DNA of 22,645 nucleotides from an uncultured Chloroflexota bacterium (GTDB lineage Bacteria > Chloroflexota > Dehalococcoidia > Dehalococcoidales > RBG-16-60-22): assembly GCA_903915565.1 (NCBI GenBank), contig CAIWTG010000161.1, positions 1 to 22,645 of the forward strand, in the 5' to 3' direction. Position numbers and translations under genes: made by a program. The notes under the pieces were generated by a model. It ran no database searches. It had not been told where the DNA came from and saw nothing but the letters and a program-made list of their open reading frames with translations. The stretch's first letter is position 1; each line of letters opens with the position of its first letter. Positions 14,786-22,632 of the stretch are shown in pieces.

Positions 14786-15418
14786 ATGAACGAATACTGG
14801 GAACAAAGATATCAGGCCGAAGGTAAAATCTGGGGTGATTCGCCCAGTCGCACCGCCGTTTACGCTTTAGAGCTCTTTAAGAAGAACGGAGTCAAAAAAC
14901 TGCTGGTGCCGGGGTCTGGCTATGGCCGGAATACCAGGTTGTTTTCTGCCGCGGGAATTAAGGTTACCGGTGTAGAAATTTCGCTGGCCGCCTGCGGCAT
15001 GGCGCTTCAGTTCGACCCGCTGACCAGGGTATATCAGTCTTCTGTGCTGGATTTGTCCTTTTTGCCCGGCAAGTTCGACGCCGTTTACTGTTTTAATGTG
15101 CTGCACCTTTTTCGTGAATATGATAGAAAACGCTTTATCCGGCAGTGCATCGCTCATTTGAAAAACCAAGGATTGATGTTTTTTACCGTCTTTTCTGAAA
15201 AAGAGCCGAGCTTTGGCCAGGGCGCTCAAATTGAGCCCAACACCTTTGAAAGTAAACCCGGTCGCCCAGTGCACTATTTCAGCGATGACGACTTGAAGGC
15301 GCACTTTAAAGGAACGGTGATTATAGAAACAGGTCTCATGGAGGATGCCGAAAACCACGGCGAAGGTCCTCACACGCATGTCTTACGTTATATTTTTGCG
15401 AGGGTAAATACTTTATGA
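14786..15418 (+). CDS. Class I SAM-dependent methyltransferase
   Basis: This 210-aa protein has a typical start for small TehB/thiopurine-type methyltransferases (MNEYWEQRYQ, then WGDSPSRTA). SAM-binding motif I is LLVPGSGYGRNTRLF, and the acidic ribose contact follows in VTGVEIS. Motif IV is FDAVYCFNVLHLF. The substrate is unknown. ATG 14786 is preferred over the adjoining TTG 14783, and the ribosome site is poor. The gene ends in a 4-base ATGA overlap with the next gene, so the two are translationally coupled. Confidence 0.85.
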   Translation: MNEYWEQRYQAEGKIWGDSPSRTAVYALELFKKNGVKKLLVPGSGYGRNTRLFSAAGIKVTGVEISLAACGMALQFDPLTRVYQSSVLDLSFLPGKFDAVYCFNVLHLFREYDRKRFIRQCIAHLKNQGLMFFTVFSEKEPSFGQGAQIEPNTFESKPGRPVHYFSDDDLKAHFKGTVIIETGLMEDAENHGEGPHTHVLRYIFARVNTL

Positions 15419-16707
15419 TAAATCCCAACGACGTCAACCTCATCATCTTTGACATGGACGGGACGATTATCCCCTCCCTGCCCATTGTCTTTGAAGGTAT
15501 TAAACGTGCCTTTAATAAATTGAACTGGCCCGTCACTTTCACCCCGGAAGAAATCAACCGATTCTTCGGTATCACCACTGCCTCCACCAAGGGCAGCCTC
15601 TATGAATTCATTACTCCGCCCCATTCTCAACTCTCTCCTGAACAAGTCCGTGAAAAGGTGCGTGATGAATACACCGGCGTCTTCCGCGACCTTGCTCAAA
15701 CCTACCCCGGCGTTAAGGAAACCCTCGCCACCCTGCGCCGGCGGGGTTACAAACTGGCGCAATATACCAATGCCGCTATCGTTTACTTTGATGCCGTTAT
15801 GTCAAGTCTAGACATCCGGCCCTACTTCGACTATGTAGAATGTATTGAAGAAAACCACCTCACCAAACCGGAGTTAGTCCGGAAAATCCAGGCTTTGTTT
15901 GATAATCCCGGCACCGCCATCGTCGGTGATAGAGTCCATGATATTGAAGCCGCCCGGGAAACCGGCGCCCTGCCCATCGGCGCTTTATATGGCTACGGCG
16001 GCGACGAGCCAAAACAGGCCGACCTTACCATTAATAAGTTTGACGACCTGCTTCAGATTTTCGATAGACGCCTGCCCGTCTTCGAAAAAATCCTTGATGC
16101 GATAAATGAGAATAAACAAAAAGATAGACCCTTTATCGTTGGCGTTAATGGGATAGATGGGGCGGGGAAAACGATGTTTGCTGGAGCTCTGGAAACATAT
16201 CTTAAGTCAAAAGGCTTCCCCACCCAGCTCATCCACATAGACGATTTTCACAATCCTAAAGCCATCCGCTACGCCGGCCCTGATGAGGCTGATAATTACT
16301 ACGATAAAAGCTTTAACCTTGACCTTATCATTGATAAATTCCTCAATCCGATTTATAGGGATAAGTCGTTGTCTCTAAAACTAAAAACCCTCGACCTCCA
16401 AACGGATGATTACACCAATGAGCGGACTTACAACATCAAACCCGAAACCATCGTCATCTTTGAAGGCGTCTTCCTCTTCCGCCGGGACCTGGCGCCCTAT
16501 ATTGACCTGAAGGTATTTTTGAATATTCTTTTCGTCGAGAGTAAAAAACGCGCCGTCGTTAGAGACCCTCAAGCCTACGTTGAAAAGTATGACGTCAAAT
16601 ACCTGCCGGCCCAGCAAAAATACCTCACCCTTTACCCCCCCGACCAGATTGCCGATATCTTCATTGATAACTCCAACTGGGAATACCCCAGGTTAAAAAA
16701 CCTATAA
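15415..16707 (+). CDS. HAD phosphatase fused to uridine-kinase-like P-loop domain
   Basis: This is a 430-aa two-domain protein. Residues 1 to about 215 are a phosphoglycolate-phosphatase-like HAD domain: nucleophile D13 and D15 in FDMDGTI, motif II TNA, a motif III lysine in LTKPE, and motif IV GD172RVHD176. Residues about 235-430 are a kinase with Walker A G246-I-D-G-A-G-K252-T, LIHIDDFHNP (a likely base or substrate-binding acid pair), and IFEGVFLFRRDLAPYID, as in uridine kinase/phosphoribulokinase enzymes. Both active sites look whole. It is coupled to the methyltransferase by a 4-base overlap. The frame is continuous across the join, so this is not a sequencing merge of two stop-bounded genes. 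Substrates are unknown. Confidence 0.87.
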   Translation: MINPNDVNLIIFDMDGTIIPSLPIVFEGIKRAFNKLNWPVTFTPEEINRFFGITTASTKGSLYEFITPPHSQLSPEQVREKVRDEYTGVFRDLAQTYPGVKETLATLRRRGYKLAQYTNAAIVYFDAVMSSLDIRPYFDYVECIEENHLTKPELVRKIQALFDNPGTAIVGDRVHDIEAARETGALPIGALYGYGGDEPKQADLTINKFDDLLQIFDRRLPVFEKILDAINENKQKDRPFIVGVNGIDGAGKTMFAGALETYLKSKGFPTQLIHIDDFHNPKAIRYAGPDEADNYYDKSFNLDLIIDKFLNPIYRDKSLSLKLKTLDLQTDDYTNERTYNIKPETIVIFEGVFLFRRDLAPYIDLKVFLNILFVESKKRAVVRDPQAYVEKYDVKYLPAQQKYLTLYPPDQIADIFIDNSNWEYPRLKNL

Positions 16708-16766
16708 ATCGTCCAAACCAGCCAGAACGTATGATAGTATAATTATTATATTATATCTATTCTATG

Positions 16767-16795
16767 TTGACTTTTTATGGTAAAATCATTATAGG
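16767..16795 (+). promoter_or_regulatory. Promoter of the mobA-moeA-mobB operon
   Basis: TTGACT (16767-16772), a 17-base spacer and TATAGG (16790-16795) lie in the 120-base AT-rich gap before mobA. A second TATAAT at 16738-16743 lacks a good -35. The short leader, under 30 bases, leaves no room for a molybdenum-cofactor riboswitch. Confidence 0.6.
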
Positions 16796-16827
16796 GGGTT
16801 AAGCGCGTTAGAAACTAGGCAGATGAC

Positions 16828-17436
16828 TTGGATATAAACTGTATAATTCTGGCTGGTGGTAAAAGTACTCGCTTCGGACACGACAAGGTTTTAGAAAAAA
16901 TCGGTAACACAAGCCTACTCGAACAGGTAATATCCCACGTAGACCCCATTAGTAAAGATATTATTATCGTTACAGCGAAAGGGAGAACTTTCGCCCACCT
17001 GGCGAATCGCCCAAAAATAAAAGTAGTTAGCGACATTTTCCCCGAACAAGGCTCTTTGGGCGGTATATATACGGGCTTGGTAAATTCAGAGTCGTTTTAT
17101 AACCTTGTTGTGGCTGCCGACATGCCGTTGCTTAACGAGGAGTTATTGCGATACATGATTAAAGTCGCCAAAGGCTATGATTTCACACTGCCCCGGTTCG
17201 ATGACTGGTTCGAGCCGCTGCACGCCGTCTATTCCCGGAACTGCATCGCCCCCATCAAGTCAATTTTAGAACAAGGCAAGAAAAGTATCCTTGAGCTTTT
17301 TAACTACGTAAAAATGAACTACGTTGACGCCAAAGAGATTGATAAATTCGACCCCCAGCACTTAAGTTTCATGAACATTAACACGCCGCAGGATAAGGAA
17401 CGGGTACTGCAAATAATCGGAGGAACCGGACAGTAA
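16828..17436 (+). CDS. mobA: Molybdenum cofactor guanylyltransferase MobA
   Basis: This is a 202-aa nucleotidyltransferase. The GTP-binding signature is near the N-terminus (IILAGGKSTRFGHDK), followed by EQGSLGGIYTGL and the metal-binding VAADMPLL. It joins GMP to molybdopterin to form the guanine dinucleotide cofactor used by DMSO-reductase-family enzymes such as formate dehydrogenases. TTG 16828 is the only plausible start: a TAG is in frame 12 bases upstream and no ATG is near. The ribosome site is weak. Its stop overlaps the moeA start by one base. Confidence 0.92.
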   Translation: MDINCIILAGGKSTRFGHDKVLEKIGNTSLLEQVISHVDPISKDIIIVTAKGRTFAHLANRPKIKVVSDIFPEQGSLGGIYTGLVNSESFYNLVVAADMPLLNEELLRYMIKVAKGYDFTLPRFDDWFEPLHAVYSRNCIAPIKSILEQGKKSILELFNYVKMNYVDAKEIDKFDPQHLSFMNINTPQDKERVLQIIGGTGQ

Positions 17437-18716
17437 TGCTAACCGTCGAACAGGCGCTCCAGAAGATTCTCGAGGCGGTAAGTGTCCTTGACGCCGAAAA
17501 TGTCCCTATTATGGAGACTCTGGGGCAGGTCCTCGCCGAAGATATTGTTTCCACCGTCACTGTTCCCCCTCTCGATAACTCCTCTATGGATGGCTACGCT
17601 GTGCGTTCCGCTGATACCCGCGGCGCCGCAGAAAAAACCCCAAAAACACTCAAGGTAATCGACACGGTTATTGCCGGTGGCATTTCTAAAAAAGAGGTTA
17701 CGCCCGGCACCGCTATCCGCATTATGACCGGCGCGCCTATTCCCCCAGGAGCCGACAGCGTTATCCAATTTGAAAACACCGATGACGCCAAGAATAAAGA
17801 TGCCTCCCTCAACCAGACCCCCACCCAGGTAAATATTTTCGTTGCCGCCTCCCCCGCTCAAAACATCCGCCGCGCCGGCGAAGATATTGCCCAAGGTAAG
17901 ACGATTCTCAAAAAAGGCGCCGTCCTCCGCCCCGCCGAAATTGGTCTGGCGGCGTCCATTGGCCGCAGCCATCTTAAAGTCGTTCAGCGCCCGGTGGTAG
18001 CGGTCATTTCCACCGGCGACGAGTTGACCGAACTGGGCAAGCCGCTGCCCGCTGGCCGGATATATGATAGTAATACCTACAGCATTGCTGCTCTGGTCAA
18101 GCGCTACGGTTGTGTTCCCAAAATACTGGGCATTGCTCGCGATAATGAAAAAGACCTGTTGAAGAAATTGAAGCAGGCGCAGGATGCCGATATGCTCCTG
18201 ACGACCGGCGGCGTTTCCATGGGCGACTACGATATGGTCAAAGACATCATCGCCCGCGACGGCAATATGGTTTTCTGGAAGGTTAAAGTCAAGCCCGGCA
18301 AGCCTTTAGCCTTCGGCAAGATAAACGGCAGGGATAAAAACGGCAAGCCCAGGAGCATTCCTCACCTCGGTCTCCCCGGCAATGCCGCCAGCTGCATGGT
18401 CAGCTTTGAGCTTTTCGTGCGGCCGGCTCTCTTAAAGATGATGGGCAAAATAAACGTTACTAAACCAACCGTATCGGCGATTATTGAAGATAGCGTGAAA
18501 AATAACGACGGCCGGCGCATCTATAACCGGGCGGTTGTGGAAAAACGCGATGGACATTATTACGCCCGCGTCAGCGGTCCGCAGGGTTCGGGGATGATAA
18601 CCTCCATGAGCCAGGCGAACGCGTTGGTAATTATCCCCGAAGAAAACGGCGGCGTTAAAAAAGGCGATACCGTCCAGGCTTTAATGCTGGACTGGAATCA
18701 GGAAGTTAATCTCTAA
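17436..18716 (+). CDS. moeA: Molybdopterin molybdenumtransferase MoeA
   Basis: This 426-aa protein has the full four-domain MoeA. The start is TVEQALQKIL, with PPLDNSSMDGYAV and IMTGAPIPPGADSVI in the N-terminal part. The molybdopterin/adenylate-binding core follows with VISTGDEL, IYDSNTYSIAALV, LTTGGVSMGDYDMV and GLPGNAAS. It inserts molybdate into molybdopterin-AMP in the cytoplasm. Shine-Dalgarno GGAGGAAC precedes the ATG, which shares a base with the mobA stop. The MogA/MoaB partner is not in the window. Confidence 0.95.
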   Translation: MLTVEQALQKILEAVSVLDAENVPIMETLGQVLAEDIVSTVTVPPLDNSSMDGYAVRSADTRGAAEKTPKTLKVIDTVIAGGISKKEVTPGTAIRIMTGAPIPPGADSVIQFENTDDAKNKDASLNQTPTQVNIFVAASPAQNIRRAGEDIAQGKTILKKGAVLRPAEIGLAASIGRSHLKVVQRPVVAVISTGDELTELGKPLPAGRIYDSNTYSIAALVKRYGCVPKILGIARDNEKDLLKKLKQAQDADMLLTTGGVSMGDYDMVKDIIARDGNMVFWKVKVKPGKPLAFGKINGRDKNGKPRSIPHLGLPGNAASCMVSFELFVRPALLKMMGKINVTKPTVSAIIEDSVKNNDGRRIYNRAVVEKRDGHYYARVSGPQGSGMITSMSQANALVIIPEENGGVKKGDTVQALMLDWNQEVNL

Positions 18717-18727
18717 CGGTAGGAAAT

Positions 18728-19378
18728 ATGCGTTCAATTATATCATTCGTTGGTAAATCGAGTTCGGGCAAAACGACCCTTCTAGAAAAGGTCATTGCCG
18801 AGCTCAAAAAGCGAGGGCATAAGGTGGCCATCGTTAAACACTCGCATCATAAAGATGACCTTGATACCGCCGAGAAAGACACGTGGCGCTTCACCCAGGC
18901 CGGCAGCGAGCTTTCAGCCATCAACTCATTAGACCACTTGGCGATTTACCGGCGTATGGATGAGTTTTTCGACCCGCGTGACATCGCTGATTATATCCTG
19001 TGGGACTTTGATATTCTTTTAACCGAAGGGTATAAAAGCAGCGACTACCCTAAGATAGAGGTCCACCGTGGCGACCAAGGCGATAAACTAATCACCGACC
19101 CCGCGCTCTTAATGGCCGTGGTCACTGATAAACCGCTGGACGTTAAAGTGCCCCAATTTGCCCATGACGATATTAAAGGCATCGCCGACATGATAGAAAA
19201 AACCGCTGCTTTGCAGAAAAGCGACACTGAACTGGAATTGGTGATTAATGGTAAAAAAACATCCGTCACTCCCGGCGTCAAAGACCGCCTGACCCGCGCT
19301 TTTACCGCCCTGATTCCCGAGTTGCGAAAGAACGGAAAAGTTAAAAACCTGCAGATTTCCTTGAGGAGGAAAAGTTGA
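18728..19378 (+). CDS. mobB: Molybdopterin-guanine dinucleotide biosynthesis protein MobB, C-terminally extended
   Basis: This is a 216-aa P-loop GTPase. Walker A is GKSSSGKTTL, with the MobB features VAIVKHSHHKDDLD and DILLTEGYKSSDYPKIEV. MobB assists MobA in cofactor guanylation. Typical MobB proteins are about 160-175 aa. Here the last 50 or so residues (from about 165: LELVINGKKTSVTPGVKDRL, then two helices) form an extra module. It starts 11 bases after moeA, and its stop overlaps the next start. Confidence 0.9.
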   Translation: MRSIISFVGKSSSGKTTLLEKVIAELKKRGHKVAIVKHSHHKDDLDTAEKDTWRFTQAGSELSAINSLDHLAIYRRMDEFFDPRDIADYILWDFDILLTEGYKSSDYPKIEVHRGDQGDKLITDPALLMAVVTDKPLDVKVPQFAHDDIKGIADMIEKTAALQKSDTELELVINGKKTSVTPGVKDRLTRAFTALIPELRKNGKVKNLQISLRRKS

Positions 19379-20103
19379 TTTTCGATTCCTCGGATTTTAC
19401 TTTTAAGGTGCCGTCCGTCGTGGCGCGGGCGCGGCGTGTTTTAATCAAACCGACCGCCGGTTACCCGCTGCCCTACCCCGTCACCACCAGCGCCGAGATG
19501 CTGGCGGCTATCATCTCTAGTATCCGCCGCGTTAGTGACGCCGATATTATTTTGTTAGAAGGCACACCGGAGGGAGCTCCCACCCGCCCCATTTATCAGG
19601 CGCTGGGTTATAACTTCCCCCGCGTTCTCACGCTGGATGTTAAGGACTGTATCTTTGTGGAAGTGGATAACCCCCTCCCCAAACCCTTCGCCGTGCCGAC
19701 GTTCTGGGTGCCCAATGTAATTCTCTCCAGTGACTACCTTATTACTGTGGCGCCGCTGAAGACCCATAACGGCTCGGGGAGCTTTACCATCCCCAACCTG
19801 CTTTCCCTCCTCCCCAGCAGCAAATACAGCAACACGCCGGGAGGCTGGGACAATCTTTACGGTCTGGGCATGGATAAAGTGCTGGCCGACCTCTATTTCA
19901 CGCTGCCCTTCGACCTGGGTATCATTGAAGCCAAACAGAAATTCTCCGTGAAGGAAGACCCCAGCAAAGGTGATGTTGAGGATTATGACAAAATCTTTAT
20001 GGGTGAACCCTATGATGCCGACCGCGAGGTCGCCGAGACGCTCGGACTAAAAATCGGCTACCTCGAACTGATAAAATCCGCCAAGATTGAACAGACTCAG
20101 TAG
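19375..20103 (+). CDS. DUF362-domain protein at the end of the Moco operon
   Basis: This 242-aa protein matches the DUF362 pattern: RVLIKPTAGYPLPYPVTTS, DIILLEGTPEGAPTRPIYQALGY, then SSDYLITVAPLKTHNGSGSFTIPNLL and a later GLGMDKVLADLYF. It lacks the cysteine-rich ferredoxin part that many DUF362 proteins carry; only one Cys is visible. It starts at TTG 19375 behind an excellent GAGGAGGA, and its start overlaps the mobB stop by four bases. No reaction is known for the family with certainty. The coupling to mobB suggests a role with molybdo-enzymes, but that is inference. Confidence 0.78.
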   Translation: MIFDSSDFTFKVPSVVARARRVLIKPTAGYPLPYPVTTSAEMLAAIISSIRRVSDADIILLEGTPEGAPTRPIYQALGYNFPRVLTLDVKDCIFVEVDNPLPKPFAVPTFWVPNVILSSDYLITVAPLKTHNGSGSFTIPNLLSLLPSSKYSNTPGGWDNLYGLGMDKVLADLYFTLPFDLGIIEAKQKFSVKEDPSKGDVEDYDKIFMGEPYDADREVAETLGLKIGYLELIKSAKIEQTQ

Positions 20104-20139
20104 CTCCACACTGTCATGGGGCAACCAACCTTCACCCCG

Positions 20140-20418
20140 TTACCTTACTCGGAAATTCGTGAAGCTGCCGGTATATTCCCCCCATGTCGTGCTGACGTCT
20201 GTTACGGCGGCCGCCGGCGGCCCCACCTTGAGGTATTCCGCCAGCTTTTCCAGGTTGGCCTTTTCCCCCTCCGCGATTACCTCCACCACATTCCCCGGCC
20301 GGTTACGCACGTAACCCGTCAAGCCTAATTGCACGGCTTTATCTTCAACCGAAGCTCGGAAAAAGACACCCTGTACACGTCCCCGTACGGTGGTGTGGAG
20401 CGATGCCTTTTCAATCAT
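20140..20418 (-). CDS. acyP: Acylphosphatase
   Basis: This 92-aa protein has the complete acylphosphatase signature: VRGRVQGVFFR with catalytic R21, and LGLTGYVRN with catalytic N39, followed by NVVEVIAEGE. It hydrolyses carboxyl-phosphate bonds such as acetyl phosphate or carbamoyl phosphate in the cytoplasm. The ribosome site GAAGGTGG precedes the ATG. It is the last gene of the rnc operon and converges with the DUF362 gene across a 36-base gap. Confidence 0.95.
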   Translation of the reverse strand: MIEKASLHTTVRGRVQGVFFRASVEDKAVQLGLTGYVRNRPGNVVEVIAEGEKANLEKLAEYLKVGPPAAAVTDVSTTWGEYTGSFTNFRVR

Positions 20419-20450
20419 CAGCTGCCACCTTCAATTTAGAAGCGGAGGAA

Positions 20451-20600
20451 CTAAAGCTCCTCTTCCTCCTGCGGCTTCCTCTTCTTTCTAATGACCTCCA
20501 CCTCCGGAGGCGGCGCTGTAATGTAATTCTGGGTTATTTTTTGAGCACCCTTCTTTTGTTTCTTCTTTTCACGATGTGTATAATCACCTTGTCTACCCAT
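20451..20600 (-). CDS. Unrecognised 49-aa highly charged protein
   Basis: This is a 49-aa frame with a strong ribosome site (GAGGTGAT, four bases before the ATG). It sits 59 bases after rnc and 32 bases before acyP on the same strand. The peptide begins MGRQGDYTHREKKKQKKGAQ, continues through a neutral stretch with three prolines (NYITAPPPEVEV), and ends with a basic patch (RKKRKP) followed by an acidic tail (EEEEL). There is no membrane segment or cysteine, and it is probably disordered. The basic parts suggest RNA or ribosome binding next to RNase III, but I do not recognise the family. The antisense frame over the same bases is hydrophobic low-complexity and lacks a ribosome site. Confidence 0.72.
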   Translation of the reverse strand: MGRQGDYTHREKKKQKKGAQKITQNYITAPPPEVEVIRKKRKPQEEEEL

Positions 20601-20659
20601 AGTATCACCTCGCTAAAAAGGTATTTGAGATACTCCTGATGCAGTTTAGCAAAAAATAG

Positions 20660-21361
20660 CTACTTCGTAAAGTCCTCGTTCAGGGTTGCCAGCGCCTGTC
20701 GGGCAGCTTCGGTTTCCGCTAACTTTTTGCTCTTACCCTGGCCGGTGCCGAACCATTTCGTATTAATGATTACTTCAATGGTAAATGTCTTGTCATGGTC
20801 CGGTCCCACTTCCTCCACCAGCTTATATACCGGCGCCGTTTGGTATTTTTTTTGCACTATTTCCTGCAGCATTGATTTATAATCTTCCTCTACCCCCTGG
20901 CTGACGAGGTTTTGCCATTCCTTTTCAAATATCTTGCTGACGACTATCTTTACCGTGTAAATCCCCTGGTCGAGGTAAATCGCCGCGATGACCGCCTCTA
21001 GCGCTCCCGCCAGGTTAGGCGCTTTAGTGCGCCCCCCACTTGCTTCCTCCCCTTTTCCCATGTCCAGAAAATCCCCCAACCCAATCTCCCCCGCAATGCG
21101 CGCCAGCGTATCCCCTCTCACCAGATTCGCCCGGGCTTTGGTCATTTGCCCCTCGCTTAAGTCCGGCATCTCCCCGTATATCCTCTCCGCCATGACAAAC
21201 CCCAGCACCGCATCCCCGATGAACTCCAGCCTTTCATTATTATGGGTACTGCTGCCGGGATTTTCATTAATATAGGAACTGTGCACCAGCGCCTCTTCCA
21301 ACAATGCGCTCTGTTTAAAGTCCACTCCCAGGATTTTCTGTAGTTTACTTATATCTGCCAC
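20660..21361 (-). CDS. rnc: Ribonuclease III
   Basis: This is a 233-aa double-strand-specific RNase of normal length. The endonuclease domain has NERLEFIGDAVLG with catalytic acids E46 and D50, and LEAVIAAIYLD with E122. A double-stranded-RNA-binding domain from about residue 160 begins DYKSMLQEIVQ. The position three before E122, usually an aspartate metal ligand (D114 in E. coli), is G119 here. The enzyme would process rRNA precursors and structured mRNAs. GTG 21361 is the start, with AAGGGA upstream and its own promoter. It heads a small operon with the 49-aa gene and acyP. Confidence 0.95.
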   Translation of the reverse strand: MADISKLQKILGVDFKQSALLEEALVHSSYINENPGSSTHNNERLEFIGDAVLGFVMAERIYGEMPDLSEGQMTKARANLVRGDTLARIAGEIGLGDFLDMGKGEEASGGRTKAPNLAGALEAVIAAIYLDQGIYTVKIVVSKIFEKEWQNLVSQGVEEDYKSMLQEIVQKKYQTAPVYKLVEEVGPDHDKTFTIEVIINTKWFGTGQGKSKKLAETEAARQALATLNEDFTK

Positions 21362-21386
21362 AGTTATATTCCCTTCTTATTTATTA

Positions 21387-21415
21387 ACAATAGACGGTTG
21401 GGAATACGGTGTCAA
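21387..21415 (-). promoter_or_regulatory. rnc promoter
   Basis: On the minus strand, TTGACA (21415-21410), a 17-base spacer and TATTGT (21392-21387) precede the GTG start by 25 bases. The short leader shows no large stem-loop of the kind RNase III cuts to control its own message in other bacteria. Confidence 0.7.
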
Positions 21416-21429
21416 TACCGGCCCGTTTA

Positions 21430-21459
21430 TTGTCTCACCGTGCCGCTTCATGTTATAAT
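21430..21459 (+). promoter_or_regulatory. tRNA-Gln promoter
   Basis: TTGTCT (21430-21435), an 18-base spacer and a perfect TATAAT (21454-21459). The start of transcription would fall just before the tRNA at 21472. It diverges from the rnc promoter, with 14 bases between the two -35 elements. Confidence 0.65.
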
Positions 21460-21471
21460 TTATCCGTTTGC

Positions 21472-21545
21472 TGGGGCGTCGTCTAGCGGTAGGACAGCAG
21501 ACTCTGGATCTGTATGCGAAGGTTCGATTCCTTCCGCCCCAGCCA
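21472..21545 (+). tRNA. tRNA-Gln (anticodon CUG)
   Basis: This is a 74-base tRNA including an encoded CCA. Acceptor TGGGGCG pairs with CGCCCCA (U1-A72, usual for tRNA-Gln), with discriminator G. D stem GTC/GAC and anticodon stem GCAGA/TCTGT surround CTCTGGA, giving CTG. T arm is GAAGG-TTCGATT-CCTTC. It reads CAG. Confidence 0.96.
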
Positions 21546-21636
21546 TTCTTTTTACCCCACCGGCTTTCATCTTCCCCGCATTTGTATTTTTTCCCCGTTT
21601 GTATTACGCTGTATAGCGATATATCGGAGGTAAAGC

Positions 21637-22632
21637 ATGAAAGATTTTGCAGGTAAAGTTGCGTTTATCACTGGAGGCGCTTCCGGGGCAGGGCTAGGGC
21701 AGGCTAAAGTTTTTTCCGAGGCGGGCTGTAAAATTGCCATTGCCGACATCCGCCAGGACCACCTCGACGAAGCCAAGGCGTACTTTAAAGAAAAAAAGGT
21801 CGACGTCCATACCATCAAGCTGGACATCACCGACCGTAAAGCCTACGCCGCCGCTGCCGACGAGGTCGAAAAAGTATTTGGCGGACCGCCCCAACTATTA
21901 TTCAACACGGCGGGCGTTAATACCTTTGGCCCCGCCGAAGCCTCCACCTATGAAGACTTCGACTGGGTGATGGGCGTCTGTCTCGGTGGTGTCATCAACG
22001 GTATGATTACCTTTGTCCCCCGGATGATAAAGTCCGGCCGGCCCGGCTATATCGCCACCACCTCCTCTTTGGGAGGCTTTATGGGCGGCGCTACCACCGC
22101 TCCCTATTCCGCCGCCAAAGCCGCCGTTAACAACCTCATGGAGAGCTATTCACAGGCGCTTAAGCCTTACAATATCGGCGTTTCCGTACTCTGCCCCGGC
22201 AACATTAAGTCTAACATCGCCGAGGCCGTCTACACCCGTCCCAAGGGCATGGAAAACACCGGTTATAACGTCACCGACAAAACGATTAATCTGCTCCGTT
22301 CCATTCACGCTCAAGGCATTGACCCCGTGGAACTGGCGCAAATCCTTAAGACGGCCATGGAAAACGAACAGCTTTACGTCCTGCCCTTCCCCAACGCGCA
22401 GGATATGTTAAGAAACCTGTTTGAGAACGTTATTGACCAGAGCAGCCCGGAAGGCGCTAAACGGATGGAAGAACGTCGACGCAAAATGTTCGAAGAGATG
22501 GCTAAGAACGCCCCCAAAGATAATCCCTACCGGGGCAGCGAGGACGTTGGTTTCGCCCAGGCTCGTAAAGACATTACCTGGGTCAAGCCCATGCGCATGG
22601 GTCCCCCGCCTCCCCCTAAGAAAGAAAATTAG
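21637..22632 (+). CDS. Short-chain dehydrogenase/reductase with C-terminal extension
   Basis: This is a 331-aa SDR. The NAD(P)-binding loop is TGGASGAGLG, followed by an acidic end to beta-2 (IADI, favouring NAD), NTAG, a TTSSLGG serine region and the catalytic pair Y157 and K161 in YSAAKAA. PGNIKSNIAE follows as the usual PG motif. Classical SDRs are near 250 aa; here about 75 extra residues follow. They are helical and charged (KRMEERRRKMFEEM) and end in a proline-rich tail (GPPPPPKKEN). The ribosome site CGGAGGT is strong. It probably oxidises or reduces a hydroxyl or keto group; the substrate is unknown. It stands downstream of tRNA-Gln and ends near the window edge. Confidence 0.9.
   Translation: MKDFAGKVAFITGGASGAGLGQAKVFSEAGCKIAIADIRQDHLDEAKAYFKEKKVDVHTIKLDITDRKAYAAAADEVEKVFGGPPQLLFNTAGVNTFGPAEASTYEDFDWVMGVCLGGVINGMITFVPRMIKSGRPGYIATTSSLGGFMGGATTAPYSAAKAAVNNLMESYSQALKPYNIGVSVLCPGNIKSNIAEAVYTRPKGMENTGYNVTDKTINLLRSIHAQGIDPVELAQILKTAMENEQLYVLPFPNAQDMLRNLFENVIDQSSPEGAKRMEERRRKMFEEMAKNAPKDNPYRGSEDVGFAQARKDITWVKPMRMGPPPPPKKEN

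Noticed and set aside
14867..15379. 170-codon minus-strand frame
   Set aside because: Antisense to the methyltransferase; no motifs and no ribosome site.
16708..16827. Molybdenum-cofactor riboswitch before mobA
   Set aside because: The predicted leader is under 30 bases and the AT-rich gap shows no large conserved fold.
20403..20639. 78-codon plus-strand frame opposite the small charged gene
   Set aside because: Low-complexity Leu/Ser/Arg-rich mirror of a lysine- and glutamate-rich frame; no ribosome site, and it runs against the rnc operon.
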